NCBI GenBank assembly: GCA_002432195.1
Contig: DJGG01000173.1
Coordinates: forward strand, 11,399 to 17,918
DNA from: Desulfobacteraceae bacterium UBA5852
GTDB lineage: Bacteria > Desulfobacterota > Desulfobacteria > Desulfobacterales > UBA5852
Reading direction: 5' to 3'
Length of the DNA stretch: 6,520 nucleotides
Made by a program: the position numbers and the translations under genes. Shown in pieces: positions 1 through 6,179 of the stretch (position 1 is its first letter; the number at the start of each line of letters is the position of its first letter). The notes below the pieces were generated by a model. That model had not been told where the DNA came from, searched no databases, and worked only from the letters and a program-made list of their open reading frames with translations.

Positions 1-249
1 GGGCTCCCATCCCAGGCCTCGGAACGCTGTCTGAGCCCCATAGACCGCCTTGGTCCCGGCGCGGTAGCGTCCTTTGCGCCTTGGCGAGCCATGCTCCGCC
101 TGATGCGAAGGGCCTTCAAACGCAGCGCCGGGACTTAGGCGGTTTGGGGGGCGAGTTCCGGCCGTCCCGCCAAACCCGAGTCCCCCGACCCGCGTCCGAG
201 ACCTGATTAGGCGGTTCCCGCGAAACAGCCCACGGTGACTGAATATTCC
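1..249. other. Non-coding region downstream of the RNase gene
   Basis: I see no convincing gene here. The open frames that cross it are rich in Pro, Arg and Gly and have no recognisable domain. The region follows the 3' end of the minus-strand RNase gene. No GC stem followed by a T-run is visible in the minus direction just after the stop, so a classic intrinsic terminator is not apparent. It contains a stem-loop at 141-176 and a 10-base direct repeat, TTAGGCGGTT, at 135-144 and 207-216. A short perfect palindrome, GAATATTC, lies at 241-248 immediately past the RNase stop. No tRNA-like cloverleaf was recognised. Confidence 0.6.
141..176. other. Imperfect stem-loop, possible 3' structure of the RNase transcript
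   Basis: GGTTTGG at 141-147 is perfectly complementary to CCAAACC at 170-176. The stem can extend inward by pairing GGG 148-150 with CCC 166-168 across a bulged G at 169. On the minus strand it lies about 75-110 bases past the RNase stop codon. There is no adjacent T-run, so I would not call it an intrinsic terminator. It could be a 3' stabilising structure or a chance fold in GC-rich DNA. Confidence 0.3.
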
Positions 250-2247
250 CTAGCCCCCCAGAAACACCGTGAGCACGTCCCGGCGGGCGTTGGCCTGCTG
301 GATGATGACCTGGACCAGGTTTTCGGGGCGCAGCTCCATGCCCCCGGGGGGCAGGTCGCACTCCAGCATGTAGTTGGTGAGCAGCACCTGCCAGGCGTTG
401 CGCCGCCGGCCCAGGACAATGGCCTCCTCCCGCTCGCCGACGCGGCCCTCCAGGTACTTCAACAGCCAGTAGCGGTGCCGCGCCATTTGAAGGCGGGCCA
501 CGATGCCCATGGGCTGCTCCAGGTCCCGGATGACGGCCTCGATCTCCTCCCGCGGGTAGGCCTGTTCCAGCCCCAGGGCCGCCCGCACCTGGCGCTGGGT
601 GACAAGATCGGAGTATTTGCGGATGGGGGAGGTGGCCGTGACGTACGCCTCCAGGCCCAGGCCGGAGTGCTGCTGGGCCTCGACCCCCAGAAGGAAGCGG
701 TTCAGGAGGCGGCGCTGCATCCAGTTCTGGAACAGGGTGCCTTCCTCGCCCCGGAAGAGCCGCTCCCGGGGGGCGGGCTGGGCGCGGAAGATGGCCGCCA
801 GGCCGTAGGACTTGAGGAAGCGCGCCATGAGCCAGTTGGCCATGATCATCAGCTCGGAGACCAGCAGGCGCGCGGGGCTTTCCCGGTTGACCTTGCTGAC
901 CCCCAGCCGGCCCCCCTCGTCGAACCAGATCCCCACGTCCGGCAGGCTGATCTGCACGGCCCCCTGGTCCAGCCGGAAAGCCCGGAAATGCTGGGCCATG
1001 GTGCGCAGGATGCCGATGTCCGGATCGCTGTCGGCCATCTGATTGACGTCGTAGTAGGTGCGCTGGTGCCGCACGCACACCACGCTGGGGACGATGTCGT
1101 AGGAGCGGATGCGCCCGCTGCGGTCCAGGGTCACCAGGGTGCTGATGGCCGGCCGGGGCTCCCCCGCCTTCAGGCTGCAGATCCCCTCGGCCAGTTCCGG
1201 GGGCAGCATGGGGATCCGCTGGTCGGGCATGTAGATGGAGCTGGCGCGCTCCCGCGCCGCGAGATCCAGGGGGCTGCCCTTGGCCACCAGGTGGCCCACG
1301 TCGGCGATGTGGATGCCCACCCGGAACCCGTCCGGCAGGTGCTCCACGCTGAGGGCGTCGTCGTAGTCCAGGGTGGCCTGCCCGTCGATGGTCATCAGGG
1401 GCAGGGCGGTGAGGTCCACCCGGGGAGGATCGCCGTCCAGGGACGGGGGCGAGGCCACGACGGCGGCCGCCGCCGCCCGCACCGCGGGGGCGAATTCCTC
1501 GGTGATCCCCAGGCGCAGGAGGTCGAGGTTGGCATCCGGAGCGAGCTGCCCCAGGGCCACGAGCACCTGGAAGATCTTGTCGGGCCGGTCCAGGCCGGCA
1601 CGGCCCGTCAGGGCCCGGGCCAGGGGGGCGCCGGCGCTCTCCGGGCCGTGCACCAGGTAGTCCTTGGCCAGGCGCAGGCACTCGGCCTCGAGGCTCCCGG
1701 CGGGCGGGGGCTCGGGCGCCCGCTGGCCGGCGGCCACGGCCTGCAGCCAGGCCCCGCCCTCCTCCACGATGCGCTGCCGGCGGGTGTGTTCCATCTCCCG
1801 TTCCAGCAGGTCGCGCACCTGGGCCTCGGTGTGGGGAAAGAAGCTGTCGTGGTTGAAGCGGAAGTAGAGGCGGTTTTCGAAGAAGGCCCGCACCACCGCC
1901 GATTCGTGGTCGCTGGTGGGCCCCTCGGGGAAGCAGAAGGCCGTCATGGTGGCCAGGTCGATCCACTCCTGCTCCGAGCTGAGCACTTCCCAGAGCGCCC
2001 GGATATCGATGGCCGCCGTGAGGGCCTTGCGCCGCAGGGCGAGATCCTTGAGCCGGTCCACCATGCGGTTGCGGCCCATGGCCACGTCCAGGCGCTGACC
2101 ACTGTGGTGGGACACCCGGCTGAGCGCCAGGTTGACTTCCCGGTTGGTTTCCGTGAGCAATCGCAAACGCTGCTGGCGAACCTCCAAGACCACGGCGCAG
2201 AGAATTTTCTGTTTGTCGATGAACTCGACCACGTTACCCGATTCCAT
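250..2247 (-). CDS. RNB-domain exoribonuclease (RNase II/R family)
   Basis: Predicted cytoplasmic 3'-5' hydrolytic exoribonuclease that degrades single-stranded RNA to nucleoside monophosphates; 665 aa, close to E. coli RNase II (about 644 aa). Residues 1-45 look like a small beta-barrel (VVEFIDKQKI onward), followed by a helical, winged-helix-like stretch to about 270. The RNB catalytic domain spans about 280-590. The metal-binding motif TIDGQATLDYDDA gives four Asp at 288, 294, 296 and 297, all conserved. Also visible are GIHIADVGH (311-319), YMPDQRIPMLP (339-349), SELMIMAN with Glu465, and TSPIRKYSDL with the catalytic-type Arg543. The C-terminal 60 residues may be a reduced S1/OB-like domain; a full S1 domain is not evident. 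One deviation is Gln551, where E. coli RNase II and RNase R have His in the [D-L-x-x-H-R] segment. ATG at 2247 is chosen because the family-like sequence MESGNVVEF begins there and a strong promoter ends just upstream. An in-frame TTG at 2265 lies inside the promoter. The RNB family assignment is sure; RNase II versus R is not. Confidence 0.93.
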   Translation of the reverse strand: MESGNVVEFIDKQKILCAVVLEVRQQRLRLLTETNREVNLALSRVSHHSGQRLDVAMGRNRMVDRLKDLALRRKALTAAIDIRALWEVLSSEQEWIDLATMTAFCFPEGPTSDHESAVVRAFFENRLYFRFNHDSFFPHTEAQVRDLLEREMEHTRRQRIVEEGGAWLQAVAAGQRAPEPPPAGSLEAECLRLAKDYLVHGPESAGAPLARALTGRAGLDRPDKIFQVLVALGQLAPDANLDLLRLGITEEFAPAVRAAAAAVVASPPSLDGDPPRVDLTALPLMTIDGQATLDYDDALSVEHLPDGFRVGIHIADVGHLVAKGSPLDLAARERASSIYMPDQRIPMLPPELAEGICSLKAGEPRPAISTLVTLDRSGRIRSYDIVPSVVCVRHQRTYYDVNQMADSDPDIGILRTMAQHFRAFRLDQGAVQISLPDVGIWFDEGGRLGVSKVNRESPARLLVSELMIMANWLMARFLKSYGLAAIFRAQPAPRERLFRGEEGTLFQNWMQRRLLNRFLLGVEAQQHSGLGLEAYVTATSPIRKYSDLVTQRQVRAALGLEQAYPREEIEAVIRDLEQPMGIVARLQMARHRYWLLKYLEGRVGEREEAIVLGRRRNAWQVLLTNYMLECDLPPGGMELRPENLVQVIIQQANARRDVLTVFLGG

Positions 2248-2255
2248 AGCGGCGG

Positions 2256-2284
2256 AAAATACCAATCCAGCGCCTAAAAGTCAA
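2256..2284 (-). promoter_or_regulatory. Sigma70-type promoter of the RNase gene
   Basis: On the minus strand, TTGACT (2284-2279, 5 of 6 to the -35 consensus) is followed by a 17-bp spacer and TATTTT (2261-2256, 4 of 6 to the -10 consensus). An AT-rich block at about 2295-2323 lies upstream, in a position that could act as an UP element. The predicted transcription start is near 2249, only about two bases before the ATG at 2247, so the mRNA would be essentially leaderless. A second TATTTT at 2300-2295 could be a weaker upstream -10, but its -35 is poor. Confidence 0.6.
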
Positions 2285-2359
2285 TCAAACCCTGAAAATA
2301 ACAGCAAAAATTTCTTTTAAATTCATGCCTTTCGCCGGCCGCGGCTCCCGGGAAGGTGA

Positions 2360-2388
2360 TTGACCCCGCCCCTCTTCAGGTCTATTTT
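2360..2388 (+). promoter_or_regulatory. Sigma70-type promoter of the ABC exporter operon
   Basis: TTGACC (2360-2365, 5 of 6 to the -35 consensus), a 17-bp spacer and TATTTT (2383-2388, 4 of 6 to the -10 consensus) stand out in an otherwise very GC-rich stretch. The predicted start is near 2395, giving a leader of about 88 bases before the TTG start at 2483. This placement argues against the in-frame TTG at 2360 being the start codon, because that triplet is part of the -35 box. The same spacing and -10 hexamer are used by the divergent RNase promoter. Confidence 0.55.
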
Positions 2389-2394
2389 GGACCC

Positions 2395-2482
2395 CGGCCC
2401 CCGGCGGCGACCGGCCGTCGGGCGGCCAGGCGCCCACCGCCGTAGCGGCCAGCCCCACCACGGGCGGAAAGGAACCCCACGG
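2395..2482 (+). other. GC-rich 5' leader of the ABC operon
   Basis: Inferred untranslated leader between the promoter and the TTG start. It can form several short competing hairpins: GGCCG 2413-2417 with CGGCC 2423-2427; GGGCG 2420-2424 with CGCCC 2431-2435; and CCGC 2437-2440 with GCGG 2445-2448 closing a CGTA loop. I recognise no known riboswitch. The overlap of the first two stems makes them mutually exclusive, but in DNA this GC-rich that may be chance. Confidence 0.3.
2468..2473 (+). promoter_or_regulatory. Ribosome binding site deciding the TTG start at 2483
   Basis: AAAGGA lies 9 bases before the TTG at 2483-2485. It is the only good Shine-Dalgarno match in the leader and sits just where the ABC-exporter-like sequence begins. 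It supports a non-ATG start for the first transporter gene. Confidence 0.65.
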
Positions 2483-4228
2483 TTGACCTCCACGCACCTG
2501 GTTCGCCCCTACCTGACCGAAAACCGCCGGACCATCGCCGCGGGCCTGCTGAGCCTGATCATCGTGGACGTCCTGCAGCTGCTGATCCCCTGGGTCATCA
2601 AACGGGCCGTAGACGATCTGACCCTGGGCGCGGCCGACCCCCGCAGCCTCCTGGGCCAGGCCCTGACCATTGCCCTGCTGGCGGTGGTGATCGGCGCTTT
2701 CCGCTATGTCTGGCGCCGCTGCCTCCTGGGAACCTCCCGGCGGGTGGAGGAGGGGCTGCGCAACCGCCTCTTCGCCCACCTCCAGACCCTCTCGCCGGCC
2801 TATTTCGACGCCACCCGCACCGGGGACCTGATGGCCCACGCCACCAACGACATCAACCAGGTGCGCATGGCCACGGGCATGGGGTTGGTGGCCCTGAACG
2901 ACGCCGTGGTCCTGGGAACCGCGGCCATCGGGTTCATGGCCGTTATCAACCTGCGCCTGACCCTCCTGGTGCTGATCCCGGCCCCCCTGATCATCCTGGG
3001 GACGCGCTTCTTCAGCCGCCAGATGCACGCCCGCTACCAGCGGGTCCAGGCCGCCTTCGGCGATCTCACCGAGACCGTGCGCGAGCGCCTGGCCGGGGTG
3101 CGCATCATCAAGGCCCACAACTGGGAGGCGGCGGCTTCCCGGGCGGTGGCCGCCGCCTCCCGGGACTACGTGGAGCGCAATCTGGAGCTCGTGCGCATCA
3201 CCGGGGCCTTCCTGCCCATGATGCTCCTGTTCACCAACCTGAGCCTGGTCATCGTGCTCTATTTCGGTGGGCGGCAGGCCATCCTGGCGGTCATCACCCC
3301 GGGGGACCTGGCGGCTTTCATCAACTACCTCGGCCTGCTCACCTGGCCCATGATGGCCATGGGCTGGGTCACCAACCTGATCCAGCGCGGCCGCGCTTCC
3401 CTGGACCGCCTGGAGCGCATCCTGCAAACGCCGGCCGCCATCGCCGATGCCCCCGGAGCGCGCCCCCTGGAGACGCTTCGGCCGGCCGTGGCCTTCCGCG
3501 GGGTGCACTTCGCCTACGGCCCGGCCCCCGCCGCGCCGGTGCTCAGGGACATCCGCCTCACCCTGCGCTTCGGGGAAACCCTGGGGATCGTGGGCCCCCC
3601 GGGAAGCGGCAAGACCACGCTGTTGCGCCTCATCCCGCGGCTCTACGAGGTCAGCGGGGGGCGGCTGGAAGTGGGCGGGCGGGATGTGCGGGAGCTGAGC
3701 CTCGCGAGCCTCCGCTCCCGGGTGGCCTTCATGCCCCAGGAACCGTTCCTGTTCGCCGCCACCATCGAGGAGAACATCACCCTGGGGCGCCGGGTGCCGG
3801 CGTCCCGCCTGGAGGCCGTGCTGGAGGAAGCCGCCCTGGGGAGCACGCTGCGCTCCCTGCCCCGGGGCCTGGAAACCCTCGTGGGGGAGAAGGGGGTGAT
3901 CCTCTCCGGCGGCCAGAAGCAGCGCATCGCCCTGGCCCGCGCCCTGCTGGCCGATGCCCCCCTGCTGCTGCTGGACGACCCCGTCAGCCAGGTGGACAGC
4001 GCCACGGCCGGGACCATCGTGGCCGCGCTGGCCCGCGCCAGGGGGGGGCGCAGCATGCTGATCGCCTCCCACCGGCTGGCGGCCCTGCGTCTGGCCGACC
4101 GCATCGTGACCCTGGAGGGCGGCTGCCTGCGGGAGTGCGGCACCCATGAGGAGCTGGTGCGGGCCGGCGGCTACTATGCCGAGGCTTTCCGCCGCCAGGC
4201 CCTGGAGGGCGAGCTCGATGCGGCCTGA
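2483..4228 (+). CDS. ABC exporter half-transporter, subunit A (MdlA/TM287-like)
   Basis: Inner-membrane half-transporter of the type IV (ABCB-like) exporter fold, 581 aa, the usual length for the family. The membrane domain occupies residues 1-310, with six predicted helices near 16-40, 53-75, 131-153, 156-176, 240-262 and 270-295. The ATPase domain spans about 330-575: A-loop Tyr345, Walker A GPPGSGKTT (371-379), Q-loop Gln419, canonical signature LSGGQ (474-478), Walker B LLLLD ending at Asp498, D-loop Asp505 and H-loop His530. The residue after Walker B is Asp499 rather than the catalytic Glu. This marks the catalytically degenerate subunit of heterodimeric exporters such as TM287 or E. 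coli MdlA. The TTG start is chosen for its AAAGGA site and because the 41 upstream in-frame codons are Pro/Arg-rich, resemble no ABC protein and overlap the promoter. The gene overlaps its partner by 11 bp. The substrate cannot be read from sequence: lipid, peptide or drug are all possible. Family assignment is firm; the pairing is a strong inference. Confidence 0.93.
   Translation: MTSTHLVRPYLTENRRTIAAGLLSLIIVDVLQLLIPWVIKRAVDDLTLGAADPRSLLGQALTIALLAVVIGAFRYVWRRCLLGTSRRVEEGLRNRLFAHLQTLSPAYFDATRTGDLMAHATNDINQVRMATGMGLVALNDAVVLGTAAIGFMAVINLRLTLLVLIPAPLIILGTRFFSRQMHARYQRVQAAFGDLTETVRERLAGVRIIKAHNWEAAASRAVAAASRDYVERNLELVRITGAFLPMMLLFTNLSLVIVLYFGGRQAILAVITPGDLAAFINYLGLLTWPMMAMGWVTNLIQRGRASLDRLERILQTPAAIADAPGARPLETLRPAVAFRGVHFAYGPAPAAPVLRDIRLTLRFGETLGIVGPPGSGKTTLLRLIPRLYEVSGGRLEVGGRDVRELSLASLRSRVAFMPQEPFLFAATIEENITLGRRVPASRLEAVLEEAALGSTLRSLPRGLETLVGEKGVILSGGQKQRIALARALLADAPLLLLDDPVSQVDSATAGTIVAALARARGGRSMLIASHRLAALRLADRIVTLEGGCLRECGTHEELVRAGGYYAEAFRRQALEGELDAA
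4204..4208 (+). promoter_or_regulatory. Ribosome binding site for the second ABC gene, inside the first
   Basis: GGAGG lies 9 bases before the ATG at 4218 and within the last codons of the upstream gene. With the 11-bp overlap, this suggests translational coupling that would keep the two subunits near 1:1. It also fixes the start at 4218 over upstream in-frame alternatives such as 4146, whose extra residues (24 codons read out of frame over the first gene) do not look like a transporter N-terminus. Confidence 0.7.
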
Positions 4229-6179
4229 GCACGACGCCTTCGACGAGCAGTCCCTGGAGCGCCCCTACGACCCGGGCCTCCTGGGGCGCCTGCTGCCCTT
4301 CGTGCGCCCCTACCGGGGACCCCTGGCGCTGGCCGTGGTGCTCATCGTGGCCATCACCGGCCTCGACCTGGTGCTGCCCTATGTCACCAAGGAGGCCATC
4401 GACCGCTACATCGTGCCCCCCCAGAGCAGCGCGGCCCCGGACGGCCCCCGCATGCTGCAAGTGGACCTGGAGGAGCCCCGGGTGCGGGCCGTGGTGGCGC
4501 GTTTTCCGGCGCTCTTCCAGGCGGAGGGCTCCGCGGCGCGCATCGCCTACCCCGACCTCCGGCACCTGCCCCCCGAGGACCTGCGCACCGTGCGGCGCGC
4601 CGACCTGGCCGGGCTGGGAGGCCTCGCCCTGCTCTTCCTGCTGCTCATCGGGGCGGATTTCACGCTCAACTTCTGCCAGCGCCTGACCATGGAGAAGACC
4701 GGCCTGCTGGTCATGCACGATCTGCGGCTGGCCCTTTTCCAGCGCCTCCAGTCCCTGTCCCTGCCCTACTTCACGCGCCACCCCGTGGGCCGCCTGGTCA
4801 CCCGGGTGACCAATGACATCCAGAACATGCACGAACTGTTCACCTCCGTGATCGCCCTCTTCTTCAAGGATCTCTTCCTGCTGGCGGGCATCCTGGCGGT
4901 GATGCTGGCCATGAGCTGGCGGCTCGCGCTGGCGGTGCTCCTGGTGGTGCCCCTGGTGGTTTACACCGCCCGCTATTTCGCCCGCCACGTGCGCGAAGTC
5001 TTCCGCTCCCTGCGCATCAAAGTGGCCGAGATCAACACGCGCTTCGCCGAAACCATCGGCGGCATCAGCGTGCTCCAGGTCTTCCGCCAGGAGGGCGCCA
5101 ATCTGGAGCGCTTCCGGCGTCTCAACCACGACAACTACCTCATGGGCATGCGCGAAATCCATCTCCTGGCCGTCTTCATGCCCCTGATCGAAATGCTGGG
5201 GGTGATCACCGTGGCCGTGATCATCTACTACGGCGGCCTGCGCAGCCTGGCGGGGGACATCACCATCGGGACCCTGGTGGCCTTCATCTCCTATATCAAG
5301 ATGTTCTTCCGGCCCATCCGGGACTTGGCCGAGAAGTACAATATCCTGCAGAACGCCCTGGCCTCGGCCGAACGCATCTTCCAGATCATGGACAGCCGGG
5401 AAACCACCCCGCGGCCCCGTCATCCCCTGCCCGCGCTGCCGGCCCCGGACCCCGCCACCCCGGCCGTGGCCTTCGAAGGGGTGCGCTTCGGCTACACCCC
5501 GGAGGCGCCTGTGGTGCGCGACATCAGCTTTACGGCCGGCGTGGGGGAAACCGTGGCCCTGGTGGGCCCCACCGGCTCGGGGAAGACCTCCCTGGTCAGC
5601 CTGCTGCTGCGCTTCTACCGGCCGGACGCCGGGACCATCCGGGTTTTCGGCGCCGACCTGGCCGACCTGCCCCCGGAGGTGCTGCGCTCCCGCCTGGCGG
5701 TGGTCATGCAGGAGCCCTTCCTGTTTTCCGGCACCGTGCGGGACAACATCTTCCCCCCCGAGGACGCGGTCTCCCGCGAGCGCGAGGCGGCGGTGCTGGA
5801 GGCCGCCAATTGCCAGGACCTCGTGGGCCGCCTGCCCCGGGGGCTGGACACCCTGCTCACCGAGGGCGGTGCGACCCTCTCCAGCGGCGAGCGCCAGCTC
5901 CTCTGCATCGCCCGGGCCTTCGCCCGGGACCCGGCGATCATCCTGCTGGACGAGGCCACCTCCTACATCGATTCGGCCACCGAAGCCCGGGTCCAGGAGG
6001 CCCTGGCCCGCCTGATGGCCGGCCGCACGGCCCTCGTCGTGGCCCATCGCCTCTCCACGGTGCGCCAGGCCCATCGGATCCTGGTGCTGCGCAAGGGGCG
6101 CATCGTGGAAAGCGGCCGCCACGAGGAACTCATGGCCCGCCGCGGGTTCTACCACCGCCTCCACCAACTGCCCGGATGA
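4218..6179 (+). CDS. ABC exporter half-transporter, subunit B (MdlB/TM288-like) with enlarged first loop
   Basis: Partner half-transporter, 653 aa, longer than the usual 580-600. The membrane domain runs from about 25 to 380, with helices near 33-57, 129-152, 209-232, 234-254, 317-340 and 349-368. Between helices 1 and 2 lie about 70 residues (58-128) where subunit A has about 12. By the standard exporter topology (both termini in the cytoplasm) this loop faces the periplasm. The ATPase domain spans about 415-650: A-loop Tyr426, Walker A GPTGSGKTS (450-458), Q-loop Gln498, signature LSSGE (554-558) instead of LSGGQ, Walker B IILLD ending at Asp578 with catalytic Glu579, D-loop Asp585 and H-loop His610. 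Intact Glu with a deviant signature complements subunit A exactly, as in TM287/288, TmrAB and MdlAB. The complex would export an unknown substrate using ATP. The start is supported by GGAGG at 4204-4208. No signal peptide is expected or seen. Confidence 0.93.
   Translation: MRPEHDAFDEQSLERPYDPGLLGRLLPFVRPYRGPLALAVVLIVAITGLDLVLPYVTKEAIDRYIVPPQSSAAPDGPRMLQVDLEEPRVRAVVARFPALFQAEGSAARIAYPDLRHLPPEDLRTVRRADLAGLGGLALLFLLLIGADFTLNFCQRLTMEKTGLLVMHDLRLALFQRLQSLSLPYFTRHPVGRLVTRVTNDIQNMHELFTSVIALFFKDLFLLAGILAVMLAMSWRLALAVLLVVPLVVYTARYFARHVREVFRSLRIKVAEINTRFAETIGGISVLQVFRQEGANLERFRRLNHDNYLMGMREIHLLAVFMPLIEMLGVITVAVIIYYGGLRSLAGDITIGTLVAFISYIKMFFRPIRDLAEKYNILQNALASAERIFQIMDSRETTPRPRHPLPALPAPDPATPAVAFEGVRFGYTPEAPVVRDISFTAGVGETVALVGPTGSGKTSLVSLLLRFYRPDAGTIRVFGADLADLPPEVLRSRLAVVMQEPFLFSGTVRDNIFPPEDAVSREREAAVLEAANCQDLVGRLPRGLDTLLTEGGATLSSGERQLLCIARAFARDPAIILLDEATSYIDSATEARVQEALARLMAGRTALVVAHRLSTVRQAHRILVLRKGRIVESGRHEELMARRGFYHRLHQLPG

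Noticed and set aside
211..221. Short hairpin GCGG-TTC-CCGC as a terminator of the RNase gene
   Set aside because: Only a 4-bp stem and no T-run in the minus direction.
2248..2265. TTG start at 2265 for the RNase, adding six residues (MVFSAA)
   Set aside because: It has a weak AGG 7 bases upstream, but the codon lies inside the spacer of the best promoter and the family-like sequence begins at the ATG at 2247. Kept as an alternative only.
235..2277. Very long open frames antisense to the RNase gene and to both ABC genes, several hundred codons each
   Set aside because: They come from high GC at third positions, which makes stops rare on the opposite strand. Their translations are low-complexity Gly/His/Gln/Arg/Pro sequences without domains or ribosome sites, while the sense frames carry complete conserved motifs.
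2360..2482. In-frame 41-codon N-terminal extension of the first ABC subunit starting at TTG 2360
   Set aside because: The extension is Pro/Arg/Gly-rich and unlike any ABC exporter N-terminus. Its TTG forms part of a good -35 box, and the TTG at 2483 has a proper AAAGGA site 9 bases upstream.
4146..4217. Upstream in-frame start at 4146 for the second ABC subunit
   Set aside because: The extra 24 residues are read out of frame over the end of the first gene and look random. The ATG at 4218 has GGAGG at ideal spacing.
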